Shown here piece after piece: positions 7,914 through 17,269 of a DNA stretch of 64,000 bases. The translations under genes were made by a program, and so were the position numbers. Every line of letters starts with the position of its first letter. Position 1 is the first letter of the stretch. The notes under the pieces are model-generated. The model saw only the letters and a list, made by a program, of their open reading frames with translations, searched no databases and was not told the origin of the DNA. Source of the DNA: Streptomyces sp. KL109B (lineage in GTDB: Bacteria; Actinomycetota; Actinomycetes; Streptomycetales; Streptomycetaceae); the NCBI RefSeq assembly GCF_030766935.1, contig NZ_JASERL010000010.1, positions 124,001-188,000 of the forward strand, in the 5' to 3' direction.

Positions 7914-10505
7914 CTACTCCGTCGCGATCGCCCCCAGGACGTTCATCCGGCCCGCCCGGAACGCCGGGACCAGGGCTGCGAAGAGGCCCACGAAGGCCGA
8001 GGCGATGAAGACCGCCAGGATGGTCGGCCAGGGGATCTCCAGGACGCCGAGGCCCTCCAGGGCCAGGAGCTGCTGGGCCGTCGCGCCCCAGCCCATACCG
8101 AGGCCGAGGCCCAGGAGGGCGCCGAAGACGGCGATGACCACCGACTCCAGGCGGATCATGCGGCGCAGCTGGCGGCGGGAGAGGCCGATGGCGCGCATCA
8201 GGCCGATCTCGCGGGTGCGCTCGACGACCGACAGGGCCAGCGTGTTCACCACACCCAGTACCGCCACGATGATCGCTAGCGCGAGCAGGCCGTAGATCAT
8301 GTTCAGGAGCTGGCCTATCTGGTCCTTCAGCGTCTGCTTGTAGTCGGTCTGGTCCTTGACGTGGACCGTCGGGTCGGCGGCGACCGAGGCCTTGAGTGCC
8401 TTGTACGCGGCGTCGTCCTTTCCGTCGGCCGCCTTCGCGAACATCATGCCGTTCAGCGGCATCCGGTCCGCCGGGAGGTACGAGGCGGCCGTCGACAGGT
8501 TCGTGTACATCGCGCCCTTGTCGAATGTGGTGTCGTCCGACGTGATGGCCGCGACCCGCAGCTTCGCGGTGCGTCCGTGGTCGAAGGCGGCCGTCATCGT
8601 GTCGCCGACCTTCACCCCGTGCTTCTCGGCGAAGCCGGAGCCGACCGACATCGCGTTCTTCCCGTACGCCGCCGACAGCTCGCCGGAGGTGGTCTCGCGG
8701 CGCAGGTCCTGGGCGTAGGTGGGGGTGGCGGCGACGAGTTCCTCGGACTTCTTCGCGCCGTTCGGCGTCGTCAGGTCGGCCTTGACGTATTTGACCTCCG
8801 TGACGTGGCTGACGTACCCGTCCTTCTGCACCTGCTTCAGGTCGCGCGCCGCTTGCGGCTTGATGCCGCCCTGGCCCTCGACGATGAAGTCCGCACCGAC
8901 CGACTTGTCGAGCTCGCTCGTCGCCGAGGCGACCATCGAGGAGCCGACGACGGAGAGGCAGGCGACGAGGGCGAGGCCGATCATCAGGGCCGCCCCGGTT
9001 GCGCCGGTGCGGCGCGGGTTGCGCAGCGCGTTGCGCTCGGCCATGCGGCCCACCGGGCCGAACATCCGCAGCAGCACGGCGCTGATGACGCGGACCACGA
9101 TCCCCGCGAGCAGCGGGCCCACGACCACGAAGCCGATGAGCGAGGCGACGATGCCGACGCCCAGCCACAGCGCGCCCTGGCTCGCCTTGTCGGCCTGCGC
9201 GGCGAGGTAGAGGGCGAATCCGCCGCCGCCCGTGAGGACGAGGCCGATGACTCCGCGTACGACGCCCGCCTTGACGTCCGCCGGGGTGCCCGCGTCGCGC
9301 AGCGCGGCCATCGGGGAGACCTTGCCCGCGCGGCGGGCCGGCAGATACGCGGCGAGGACGGTGACGACGATGCCGAGCAGCAGGCCGATCGCCGGGGTCG
9401 TCCGCTTCACGGTCAGGTCGTCGGTGGACAGCTCCATGCCCATGGACGACATGAGCTTCATGAGGCCGATGGCGAGGCCCATGCCCGCGCCGACGCCGAG
9501 GACCGAGCCGACGACGCCGAGCAGCAGCGCCTCGACGAGGACCGACCGGTTGACCTGCTTGCGGGAGGAGCCGATGGCGCGCATCAGGCCGATCTCGCGG
9601 GTGCGCTGGGCGACCAGCATCGAGAACGTGTTGATGATCAGGAAGATGCCGACGAGGAAGGCGATGCCGGCGAAGCCGAGCAGGGCGTACTTGATGACGT
9701 CCATGAAGGAGCCGACGTCCGAGGCGTTGGCGTCCGCCGCTTCCTTCTGGGTCTGGATCTTGTACGTGCCCGTGAGCTCGGCGGCGACGTTCGCCTTCAG
9801 CCGTGCGTCGCTGACGCCCTCGGCCGCGGCGACGTTGATCTGGGTGAACTTTCCGGTGGCGCCGAGGAGTTCGCGCTGGGCGGTCGCGGTGTCGAAGTAG
9901 ACGACGGCCGCGCCGGGGTTGGTCATCTTGAAGGAGGCGATGCCGGTGATCTTCGCCGTGAAGTCGCCGGTGGCGGCGATGGTGCGCAGCTCGTCGCCCA
10001 TCTTCAGGTGGTGCTTCTTCGCCGTGTCGGCGTCGACCATGACCTCGGTGGGGCCGCGCGGTGCGTGCCCGGAGGTGATCTCCATGGAACGCAGGTCGTT
10101 GTGCGTCCAGTTGCCCGCGATGGTCGGGGCGCCGGTGGTGGAGCCCATGTTCTTGTTGTCGGAGTTCACCACGGTCACGTTCATCGAACTGACCGCGCCC
10201 TCCACCGACTTGACGCCCTCGGCCTCGCGGACCGTGGCGAGCGTGGACGCCGGAAGCGCCTCGGGCCGTCCGGTGGCGCTGCCGTCGTCGTCGGTCTGGT
10301 CGGCGCCCTTGGGGCTGACGGACACGTCGGGCGAGGTGGCGCTGAACAGCTTGTCGAAGGTCTTGTCCATCGTGTCGGTGAACACGAGGGTCCCTGAGAC
10401 GAAGGCGACCGACAGCAGCACGGCGATCGCCGAGAGGGCCATCCGGCCCTTGTGCGCGAAGAAGTTGCGCAGCGAGGTCTTCATGACCGTATTGGCGGCG
10501 CTCAT
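7914..10505 (-). CDS. ABC transporter permease, two FtsX/MacB domains
   Basis: An 863-residue membrane permease of the MacB/FtsX class. Layout: one N-terminal helix (about 22-45), an extracellular MacB-type periplasmic-core-like domain, a helix bundle with the FtsX signature ERTREIGLMRAIG-like text (QRTREIGLMRAIGSSRKQ), then a duplicated half with a second extracellular domain, a second copy (ERTREIGLMRAIGLSRRQ) and C-terminal helices ending GAIATE. The ATG at 10505 overlaps the stop of the ATPase gene by four bases (ATGA), so the two are translationally coupled. The substrate (lipid, peptide or drug) is unknown. Confidence 0.93.
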   Translation of the reverse strand: MSAANTVMKTSLRNFFAHKGRMALSAIAVLLSVAFVSGTLVFTDTMDKTFDKLFSATSPDVSVSPKGADQTDDDGSATGRPEALPASTLATVREAEGVKSVEGAVSSMNVTVVNSDNKNMGSTTGAPTIAGNWTHNDLRSMEITSGHAPRGPTEVMVDADTAKKHHLKMGDELRTIAATGDFTAKITGIASFKMTNPGAAVVYFDTATAQRELLGATGKFTQINVAAAEGVSDARLKANVAAELTGTYKIQTQKEAADANASDVGSFMDVIKYALLGFAGIAFLVGIFLIINTFSMLVAQRTREIGLMRAIGSSRKQVNRSVLVEALLLGVVGSVLGVGAGMGLAIGLMKLMSSMGMELSTDDLTVKRTTPAIGLLLGIVVTVLAAYLPARRAGKVSPMAALRDAGTPADVKAGVVRGVIGLVLTGGGGFALYLAAQADKASQGALWLGVGIVASLIGFVVVGPLLAGIVVRVISAVLLRMFGPVGRMAERNALRNPRRTGATGAALMIGLALVACLSVVGSSMVASATSELDKSVGADFIVEGQGGIKPQAARDLKQVQKDGYVSHVTEVKYVKADLTTPNGAKKSEELVAATPTYAQDLRRETTSGELSAAYGKNAMSVGSGFAEKHGVKVGDTMTAAFDHGRTAKLRVAAITSDDTTFDKGAMYTNLSTAASYLPADRMPLNGMMFAKAADGKDDAAYKALKASVAADPTVHVKDQTDYKQTLKDQIGQLLNMIYGLLALAIIVAVLGVVNTLALSVVERTREIGLMRAIGLSRRQLRRMIRLESVVIAVFGALLGLGLGMGWGATAQQLLALEGLGVLEIPWPTILAVFIASAFVGLFAALVPAFRAGRMNVLGAIATE

Positions 10506-11290
10506 GATGTGCGCCCGCGTGCGTCGAAGTCCTTCATCCGGTCGAGGACGGCCTCGGCGGTCGGGCGGCGCATCTCGTCGACGATGCGGCCGTCGGCGAG
10601 GTACAGGACGCGGTCCGCGTACGAGGCGGCGACCGGGTCGTGCGTGACCATCACGATCGTCTGGCCCAGCTCGTCGACGGAGCGGCGCAGGAAGCCGAGG
10701 ACCTCGGCGCCCGCGCGCGAGTCCAGGTTTCCGGTCGGCTCGTCGCCGAAGATGATCGACGGCCGGGACGCCAACGCCCGTGCCACGGCGACCCGTTGCT
10801 GCTGGCCGCCGGAGAGCTGGGTGGGCCGGTGCTTCAGGCGCTCGGCGAGGCCCACGGTCTCGACGACCTGGCGCAGCCACGCGGCGTCCGGCTTGCGGCC
10901 CGCTATGTCCATGGGGAGCGTGATGTTCTCGATCGCGTTCAGCGTCGGCAGCAGGTTGAACGCCTGGAAGATGAAGCCGATCCGGTCCCGGCGCAGCCGA
11001 GTCAGTTTCTTGTCCTTGAGGCCGGTGATCTCGGTTTCGTCCAGGAAGATCCGCCCCGCCGTGACCGTGTCCAGGCCCGCGAGGCAGTGCATCAGCGTGG
11101 ACTTCCCGGAGCCCGACGGGCCCATGATCGCGGTGAATTGGCCGCGGGCGATGTCCACGTCCACGTGATCGAGGGCGACGACGCGGGTCTCCCCCGACCC
11201 GTACGCCTTCACCAGCTGCCGCGCCCGTGCGGCGACGGCCGAACTCTGTCCAGTGTCCCTGTACCCGGGAATGGTTGCAGCCGTAGTCAC
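10502..11290 (-). CDS. ABC transporter ATP-binding protein, MacB/LolD type
   Basis: A 262-residue nucleotide-binding subunit for the downstream permease. Walker A GPSGSGKST, signature LSGGQQQR, Walker B with IIFGDEPTGNLDS and the switch His (VMVTHD) are all present; the EPTGNLDS text is typical of the LolD/MacB class that powers mechanotransmission or export rather than uptake. Start is GTG at 11290 with AGGAG 7 bases upstream. It is the first gene of a two-gene operon. Confidence 0.94.
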   Translation of the reverse strand: MTTAATIPGYRDTGQSSAVAARARQLVKAYGSGETRVVALDHVDVDIARGQFTAIMGPSGSGKSTLMHCLAGLDTVTAGRIFLDETEITGLKDKKLTRLRRDRIGFIFQAFNLLPTLNAIENITLPMDIAGRKPDAAWLRQVVETVGLAERLKHRPTQLSGGQQQRVAVARALASRPSIIFGDEPTGNLDSRAGAEVLGFLRRSVDELGQTIVMVTHDPVAASYADRVLYLADGRIVDEMRRPTAEAVLDRMKDFDARGRTS

Positions 11291-11504
11291 GGTAAGTCTC
11301 CTAAGTCGGTCACGCGTCGGATGCGTGAATCAGCGCCCTGTGCGGCTCAGTCTGGTGGACCGGGGTGCCTTCGCGGATTGCGGAAAGGCCCCGTCTTTTC
11401 CGGGGGAAAACCCCACCCCCGAACGCTACGAACAACCCCCGGCCCCACTCGTCCTCCAGCGGGACGAACCGACCCTGCCCCGATCTACGGAGGCTCCCTT
11501 AGGG

Positions 11505-11528
11505 GAGGTCCACCCCTCGGTGGACCTC
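11505..11528. promoter_or_regulatory. 24-bp perfect palindrome in the ABC/MFS divergent region
   Basis: Inverted repeat of GAGGTCCACC and GGTGGACCTC around CCTC, 60 bases before the MFS start. The 297-base region 11291-11587 otherwise shows nothing coding. The palindrome is a likely operator for the exporter genes, but no regulator gene is adjacent, so the protein binding it is unknown. Confidence 0.5.
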
Positions 11529-11587
11529 TACTCAGGGACGACTCCACCCGCATAAGCTCCTGACGTAGATACGTGCAGGGGGAACAC

Positions 11588-13150
11588 ATGCAGGGAACCA
11601 CCGACCGACGGCGCGGCGCGGTCGTCGCCGCGCTGATGCTGAGCATGGCGCTCGCCGCGCTCGACTCGACCATCGTCTCGACGGCGGTCCCGCAGATCGT
11701 CGGCGACCTCGGCGGCTTCTCCGTCTTCTCCTGGCTGTTCTCCGGCTATCTGCTCGCCGTCACCGTCACCCTCCCCGTGTACGGGAAGCTGTCGGACACC
11801 CTCGGCCGCAAGCCCGTCCTGATCGCGGGCAGCGTGCTGTTCCTGGCCGGCTCGCTGCTGTGCGCGTCCGCGTGGAACATGGCGGCGCTGATCGCCTTCC
11901 GGGTGGTGCAGGGCCTGGGCGGCGGCGCGATCCAGGGCACGGTGCAGACGCTCGCCGCCGACCTCTACCCGCTTGAGGAACGCCCCAAGATCCAGGCCAA
12001 GTTGTCCACCGTGTGGGCCACTTCCTCGGTCCTCGGCCCGGCGCTCGGCGGGGTCCTCGCCTCGTACGCGGGCTGGCGCTGGATCTTCCTGATCAACCTG
12101 CCGATCGGCGCCGTCGCGCTCTACCTCCTCGTACGGCATCTGCACGAACCGCGCCGCCAGCGGACGGCCCGGCCGAAGATCGACTGGGCGGGCGCGCTCG
12201 CGGTGTTCGCGGCCGGCGGGGCGCTGCTGACCTGGCTGGTGCAGGGCGGGGTCGCGTGGGCGTGGGGATCGGCGCCGTCGATCGCCCTGCTGTGTACGGG
12301 TGTTGGGCTCATCGGCGCCGTGTTCGTGATCGAACGGCGGGCGGCCGAGCCGATCCTGCCGGGGTGGGTGTGGCGGCGGCGGACGATCGCGGCGGTCAAT
12401 CTGGCGCTCGGCGCGATGGGGCTGCTGATGGTGGCGCCGACGGCGTTCCTGCCGACGTACGCGCAGTCCGTCCTCGGCCTGTCCCCCACGGCCGCCGGAT
12501 TCGTGCTGTCCGTGATGACGCTGAGCTGGCCGGTCTCGGCGGCCCTGAGCCAGCACGTGTACCGCAGGATCGGCTTCCGCGACACGGCCGCGCTCGGCAT
12601 GACGGCCGCGTTCGTGCTGCTCGCGGCGTTCCCGCTGCTGCTGCCCTTCCCGGGCGAGGTGTGGCAGCCGACGCTGCTCAGCCTGCTGCTCGGCGCGGCC
12701 CTCGGCCTCTTCCAACTCCCGCTCATCGTCGGCGTGCAGTCCACCGTCGGCTGGGCGGAGCGCGGCACCGCCACCGCGTCCGTGCTCTTCTACCGGCAGA
12801 TCGGGCAGACGGTCGGCGCCGCCCTCTTCGGCGCGGTCGCCAACGGGGTGATCTCGGCCCGCCTCGGCTCGGGCGCCGACCTCGACTCGGTGGCCCGTGA
12901 CAGCGGCGCCGACGGGGTGCGGCGGGCGATCGACGCGGCGGTCGACTCGGTGTACGTGGGCGCGGCCTGCGCGGCGGGGGTCGCGCTCCTCGTGCTCCTG
13001 ACGCTGGCCCCGCGGCGCTTCCCCGTCCTGGAATCGGAGCCTCCCGGTCCCATAGCGGACGAGGGCGGGCAGGAAAAGTCATCCGCCGTACAACTCCCCG
13101 ACCAGCAACACTCACCCCCCGTACAAGAAAAGTCGCCGCACGCCGACTGA
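11588..13150 (+). CDS. MFS drug exporter, DHA2 (14-TMS) family
   Basis: A 520-residue major facilitator superfamily transporter, probably a proton-driven efflux pump. The N-terminal LDSTIVSTAVPQIVGDLGG matches the DHA2 motif after helix 1; GKLSDTLGRKPV is the helix 2-3 loop motif; 14 hydrophobic segments follow. The tail after about residue 480 is short and polar. The ATG at 11588 has GGGGGAAC as ribosome site; an in-frame GTG 15 bases earlier lacks one. Substrate unknown. A palindrome at 11505-11528 may control it. Confidence 0.92.
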   Translation: MQGTTDRRRGAVVAALMLSMALAALDSTIVSTAVPQIVGDLGGFSVFSWLFSGYLLAVTVTLPVYGKLSDTLGRKPVLIAGSVLFLAGSLLCASAWNMAALIAFRVVQGLGGGAIQGTVQTLAADLYPLEERPKIQAKLSTVWATSSVLGPALGGVLASYAGWRWIFLINLPIGAVALYLLVRHLHEPRRQRTARPKIDWAGALAVFAAGGALLTWLVQGGVAWAWGSAPSIALLCTGVGLIGAVFVIERRAAEPILPGWVWRRRTIAAVNLALGAMGLLMVAPTAFLPTYAQSVLGLSPTAAGFVLSVMTLSWPVSAALSQHVYRRIGFRDTAALGMTAAFVLLAAFPLLLPFPGEVWQPTLLSLLLGAALGLFQLPLIVGVQSTVGWAERGTATASVLFYRQIGQTVGAALFGAVANGVISARLGSGADLDSVARDSGADGVRRAIDAAVDSVYVGAACAAGVALLVLLTLAPRRFPVLESEPPGPIADEGGQEKSSAVQLPDQQHSPPVQEKSPHAD

Positions 13151-13275
13151 TCGTTCAGCTAAACGCTCCCCAACTCGTCTACCTACGAGTAACGTTCCGG
13201 CTCCCCACACGCTCCCTGCGGTCCACCGCGTCCTCGATGGGCCCGGCGGACCCGAGCCACGCAAGGAGAACCGGG

Positions 13276-13641
13276 ATGTCGCAGCCGTACCCTCGCCTGA
13301 ACGCGCACTCGCACCGTCTCCCCCGTCACCCCGACGCCCCCAGCAACGAACTGCGCCTGCTGCGCACCGCGTACCGCTGGCAGCGCCGCGTCGCCACCCT
13401 GACCGCGCTCGGCTACTTCACGCTCTTCCTGCTGCTGTCCGCGTTCGCACCGGGCCTGATGAACCGCTCGGCCACCGGCGGCCTGTCCACGGGGCTGCTC
13501 ATCGGCCTGTGCCAACTCCCGGTCGCCTGCGTCGCGTTACTGCTGTACGAGTACACGGCGCGACGCCGCGTGGACCCGCTCGTGCACCGGATCCGGCGCC
13601 AGTGCCACCAGTTCCGGCGGAGCGGGAGCGCCGCGCGGTGA
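13276..13641 (+). CDS. DUF485 small membrane protein
   Basis: A 121-residue protein with two transmembrane helices (about 42-60 and 73-92) and the DUF485 pattern, the small partner usually encoded with acetate/solute sodium symporters (YjcH-type). The ATG at 13276 has AAGGAG 7 bases upstream. Its stop overlaps the GTG of the symporter by four bases. An inverted repeat ACTCGT-N6-ACGAGT lies upstream at 13173-13190. It likely assists or regulates the symporter. Confidence 0.88.
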   Translation: MSQPYPRLNAHSHRLPRHPDAPSNELRLLRTAYRWQRRVATLTALGYFTLFLLLSAFAPGLMNRSATGGLSTGLLIGLCQLPVACVALLLYEYTARRRVDPLVHRIRRQCHQFRRSGSAAR

Positions 13642-15275
13642 GCGCGGACCGCGTCCTCGCCGCCGCGTCCACCGACGCCATGTCCCTGGTCGCGTTCACG
13701 GCGGTGGCGACGATCACGCTCCTGCTGTGCATCATGACCGGACCCGACCGCGACGGCCTGGAGGAGTTCTACACGGGCTTCGGCCGCCTCGGCCCGGTCC
13801 GCAACGGACTGGCCATCGCGGGCGACTACATCTCCGCGGCCACCGTCCTCGGCACCGGCGGCGTCATCGCGCTGGTCGGCTACGACGGTGTGGTGCTGGC
13901 CCTGAGTACGGCGCTGTCCCTGATGCTGCTGATGTTCCTGCTCGCCGAACCACTGCGCAACGCGGGCCGGTTCACGATGGGCGACACGCTGGCGCGCCGG
14001 ATGCCGGGGCGCTCCGCGCGGATGGCGGCGTGCGCGGCGACGATCGCGGCCCTGCTGCCCATGATGCTGGTCCAACTGGCCGGCGCGGGCGACCTGTTGG
14101 CGTTCCTGCTCGGCTTCACCAGCGAGGGGTTCAAGACGGCCTGCGTGATCGCGCTGGGCGGGCTCATGATCAGCTACGCGGCGATCGGCGGCATGAAGGG
14201 CACGGCCGTCATCCAGATCTTCAAGATCGTGATGCTGCTCGGCTCGGGCGCGGTCATCGCCCTGCTCGTCCTGCGCCGCTTCGACTGGGACCCCGGCACC
14301 CTCCTCACGGCCGCCGCCCGCGGCAGCGGCGCGGGCAACGCGTACCTGACGTCCGGCCTCCAGTTCGCACACAGCCCCACGCCCCGCCTCGACATGATCA
14401 CTTCGGAGCTGACGCTGGTCATCGGGGGCGCCGCGCTGCCGCACGTCACGATGCGCATGTACACGGCCCGGCACGCGCGCGAGGTGCGGCGCTCCATGAC
14501 GTGGGCGGTGTCCGCGGTCGGCCTGTTCGTGCTGGTCATCTCCGTGGTCGCCGTCGGCGCGACGGCGATGCTGGGCAGCCGGGCGATCACGCGGGCCGAC
14601 CGGCAGGGCAACACGGCGTATCTGCTCGGGGCGCGCGCCGTCTTCGGTACGACGACGACCACGGCCGAGTCCCTGCTCTTCACCGCCGTCACCACGGCAC
14701 TCTTCCTCACGCTCCTCGCCTCGGTGGCGGGCATGATCCTGGCCTGCGCGAACTCCCTCGCGCACGACGTGATCTCGTACGGGAAACGGGAGTTGACGGA
14801 CCGTAGAGAACTGACGCTCGCCCGTATGTCGGCCCTCGCGGTCGGCGCCTTCGCGATCGCGCTGGCCTGCGTGTTCCAGCACCGCAATCTGCAGCCGCTG
14901 GTCACGCTCTCCTTCTGCCTCGGCGCATCCGCCATCGCCCCGGCCCTCGTCTACAGCCTCTTCTGGCGCCGCTACACGCGCGCGGGGCTGCTGTGGACGC
15001 TGCTCGGCGGCACGGCGGCCTGTGTGGTGCTGATGACCGGCACGAACCTGGTGTCGGGCTCGCCGACCTCGGCGTTCCCCGGCATGGACTTCAACTGGTT
15101 CCCGTTCACGACCACGGGGGTCGTGTCCATCCCGCTCGGCTTCCTGTTCGGCTGGCTGGGCACGGTCCTCACGGACCGGCGCAGGGCGGCGGCGCAGCGA
15201 CAGCAGTACGAGGCCGTGGAGGCGTGGATCCTGGCGGGGGTGCCGGCGGCGCCGGGTGAGCGGGCGCGGGGCTGA
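13638..15275 (+). CDS. Sodium/solute symporter, ActP-like (SSS family)
   Basis: A 545-residue SSS-family transporter with about 13 helices. The GTG at 13638 lies within GTGA, overlapping the DUF485 stop; the sequence upstream in frame belongs to the antiparallel composition of that gene. Family marks include GPDRDGLEEFYTG followed by NGLAIAGDYISAATVLG, like cation/acetate symporters (ActP), and the central GGMKGTAVIQIFK. Likely imports a short monocarboxylate with sodium; the exact substrate is not shown. Convergent with def, 22 bases away. Confidence 0.9.
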   Translation: MSADRVLAAASTDAMSLVAFTAVATITLLLCIMTGPDRDGLEEFYTGFGRLGPVRNGLAIAGDYISAATVLGTGGVIALVGYDGVVLALSTALSLMLLMFLLAEPLRNAGRFTMGDTLARRMPGRSARMAACAATIAALLPMMLVQLAGAGDLLAFLLGFTSEGFKTACVIALGGLMISYAAIGGMKGTAVIQIFKIVMLLGSGAVIALLVLRRFDWDPGTLLTAAARGSGAGNAYLTSGLQFAHSPTPRLDMITSELTLVIGGAALPHVTMRMYTARHAREVRRSMTWAVSAVGLFVLVISVVAVGATAMLGSRAITRADRQGNTAYLLGARAVFGTTTTTAESLLFTAVTTALFLTLLASVAGMILACANSLAHDVISYGKRELTDRRELTLARMSALAVGAFAIALACVFQHRNLQPLVTLSFCLGASAIAPALVYSLFWRRYTRAGLLWTLLGGTAACVVLMTGTNLVSGSPTSAFPGMDFNWFPFTTTGVVSIPLGFLFGWLGTVLTDRRRAAAQRQQYEAVEAWILAGVPAAPGERARG

Positions 15276-15296
15276 GCAGCCGGGGTGCGCCGGGTG

Positions 15297-15899
15297 TCAC
15301 TTGCCGAGGCGTGCCGCGAGTTCGGTGCGGCGGGCGAGGACGGAGTCCTTGAGCTCCTCCATCTCCCGCAGCGCGTCCCGGCGTTCACGCTTGGCGAGGC
15401 GGTCGATGTAGAGGCGGCCGTACAGGTGGTCGGTCTCGTGCTGGAGGCAGCGGGCGAAATAGCCGCGGCCCTCGACGACGACCGGCCTGCCGTCCTTGTC
15501 CTGGCCGCGCACGACGGCGTGGTCGGCGCGCGGCACCGACTTGTACGGCCCCGGCACGGAGAGGCAGCCCTCCATCTCGTCGACGAGCCTGCGGTCGGCC
15601 GGCGGCTGCTCGTCGAGCACGGGGTTGCAGATGTGGCCGGTGTGGCGCACGCCCCAGTCGTCCTCCATGTCGTACACGAAGAGCTGGAGGTCCACGTCGA
15701 CCTGGTTGGCGGCGATGGCCGCGCCGTGGGCGACGTGGTTCGTCGCGAACATGTCGTCGATGAGGTGGTCGAGGTCGGGCGTTCCGAAGAGGGTGTCGGT
15801 GACCGGGGCGCAGCGGCGGCGCAGTACGTCCTCGCCCACGACGGTGATGCGCCGGACTGCGCCGCGCGTCACCTCGGGCAGCAGTTGCCCCTCACCCAT
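15297..15899 (-). CDS. def: Peptide deformylase
   Basis: A 200-residue metalloenzyme removing the N-formyl group from nascent proteins. Motif 2 EGCLSVPG and motif 3 QHETDHLYG carry the Cys and two His metal ligands. Motif 1 reads GAAIAANQ instead of the usual GxGxAAxQ: the second Gly is Ala, as in some secondary deformylases. The ATG at 15899 follows a GAGGGG stretch; a longer form starting 45 bases earlier is possible. Streptomyces genomes commonly encode several deformylases, so this may be an accessory copy. Confidence 0.9.
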   Translation of the reverse strand: MGEGQLLPEVTRGAVRRITVVGEDVLRRRCAPVTDTLFGTPDLDHLIDDMFATNHVAHGAAIAANQVDVDLQLFVYDMEDDWGVRHTGHICNPVLDEQPPADRRLVDEMEGCLSVPGPYKSVPRADHAVVRGQDKDGRPVVVEGRGYFARCLQHETDHLYGRLYIDRLAKRERRDALREMEELKDSVLARRTELAARLGK

Positions 15900-15970
15900 G
15901 CCGTCCCAACCCCTCACATCCGCACACCACTTACCCTCCCCCAACCTTAACCGCCCCCCTACGCCCCGGA

Positions 15971-16140
15971 ACTCCGCCCCGGACCCCGCGCCTCAAACGC
16001 CGGCGGGGCTTGATTTGCTCACCCACCGCTCGAAAGCTCGCGGCCTACTGAGCCCCGCCGGCGTTTGAGGCGCAGGGCCGGTGCCGGTAATTCAAGCCCC
16101 TCCGGCGATTGAGGAGCGGGGTCCGGGGCAGAGCCCCGCG
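15971..16140. repeat. Cluster of three dispersed GC-rich elements with long inverted arms
   Basis: Three copies of the dispersed family: one forward (15971-16012) and two reversed (16051-16079, 16092-16140). The arms 15988-16010 and 16051-16073 are perfectly complementary over 23 bases around a 40-base spacer. The cluster lies 40 bases past the stop of the coiled-coil gene (16180) and fills the gap to def; no gene is seen in 15900-16179. Confidence 0.9.
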
Positions 16141-16179
16141 GCGTGGGAGGACGGGGGCGCGGAGGGGACGGGTGACGGC

Positions 16180-17082
16180 TCACTCCGTTTCGGCCGCGGC
16201 CTTGCCCGTGAGGGTCGCGAGGGAGGCACGAACGTGTTCCATGTGCGCGCGGAGCTCCTCGCGCTGCTCATCGTGCTCCCCCAACACCCCCTCCGTCTCC
16301 CGCTCGATCCGCTCCGCCCGCGCCCGCGCCTGCGCGACCAGCTCCGCGGCCGCCGCCTCCGCGTCCTCCTGGCCGTGCCGCGCCTCCTCCTCGCTCTCGG
16401 CGAGCGCCCGCTTCGCCTCCGAAAGGCGTTCCTCTGCCTCGGCGACGGCACCGGACTCCCACGCCTCGGAAGCGGCCACCTGCTCGGCCGCCTCCCGGTC
16501 GCCCTCCTCGATCCGCTCGGCGTGCTCCTTGGCCTGGTCGGCGAGGTTCGCGTCGGTGCGCTCACGCATCTCGCGCAGCGCCGCGAGGGCCTCGCCCCGC
16601 GTCTCCTTCACATCGCGCCGGGCGGACACCCGGATGTCGTCGGCCTCGGACTGCCCGGCGGCGATCCGCCGCTTCGCGTACTCCTCCGCCTTGCCGCGCA
16701 CCTCGTCGGAGTGGGCCTGCGCGTCGTCGCGCGCCTCGTCGGCCGCGGTCCGCGCGGCGTCGGCCGCGTCCTCCGCGTCGGCCGTGGCGGCGCCGCGCAC
16801 GGCGGTGGCCTCCTCCTCGGTCAGCTCCAGGAGGTACTGGGCGCGCTTGCCGAGCGATTCGTACGTCTGCGGGGCGAGGTTCGCGACGGCCTCGCGCAGC
16901 CGCTCGGCCTCCTCCTCCATCTCCTTGGCGAGGACGGTGAGGCGCGCGGCCCGCTCCCAGGCCTCGTCACGCTCCTGCGAGAGCGAGGCGGCGGCGGCCT
17001 CCACCTGCTCGGGACGGTAACCCCGGCCTCGTACGACGACGAAGCCGTACTGCGACGCCTCCGCTCCACCCGCAGCGCTCAT
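16180..17082 (-). CDS. Coiled-coil cytoskeletal-type protein (Scy/FilP-like)
   Basis: A 300-residue, almost wholly helical protein rich in Ala, Glu and Arg. A short globular start (YGFVVVRGRGYRPEQVEAAA, about 12-31) recalls the DivIVA/Scy-like N-terminus, followed by heptad coiled coil to the end. Streptomyces homologues are often mislabelled cellulose-binding proteins; the Scy/FilP type helps organise the growing hyphal tip. The ATG at 17082 has GAGAGGGG upstream. The exact role is inferred from architecture. It lies downstream of the LCP gene on the same strand. Confidence 0.8.
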   Translation of the reverse strand: MSAAGGAEASQYGFVVVRGRGYRPEQVEAAAASLSQERDEAWERAARLTVLAKEMEEEAERLREAVANLAPQTYESLGKRAQYLLELTEEEATAVRGAATADAEDAADAARTAADEARDDAQAHSDEVRGKAEEYAKRRIAAGQSEADDIRVSARRDVKETRGEALAALREMRERTDANLADQAKEHAERIEEGDREAAEQVAASEAWESGAVAEAEERLSEAKRALAESEEEARHGQEDAEAAAAELVAQARARAERIERETEGVLGEHDEQREELRAHMEHVRASLATLTGKAAAETE

Positions 17083-17269
17083 CTCGATTCCCCTCTCCGG
17101 CAGGGCCCCGGCAAGGCTCCGGCAAGCCCGATCTACGACATTTTGCGCGATTGGCGCACATCTTGATGGAACAACCAGAAGCGTCCACATTCCGACACAC
17201 GTGACACTTACATGGCACGCACATCGCTCTCACGTGGCGCTCAGATCGACCCACTCGGTCCAGGATGCG

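Noticed and set aside
3990..8279. A very long plus-strand open frame opposite mfd and the ABC permease
   Set aside because: It mirrors the codon periodicity of the real minus-strand genes, is Arg/Asp/Val-rich with no domain, and has no ribosome site. Such frames are expected at this GC content.
13638..15275. A longer N-terminus for the ActP-like symporter starting near 13509
   Set aside because: The extension is an Arg/Pro-rich reading of the DUF485 gene in another frame; the GTGA overlap gives the expected start.
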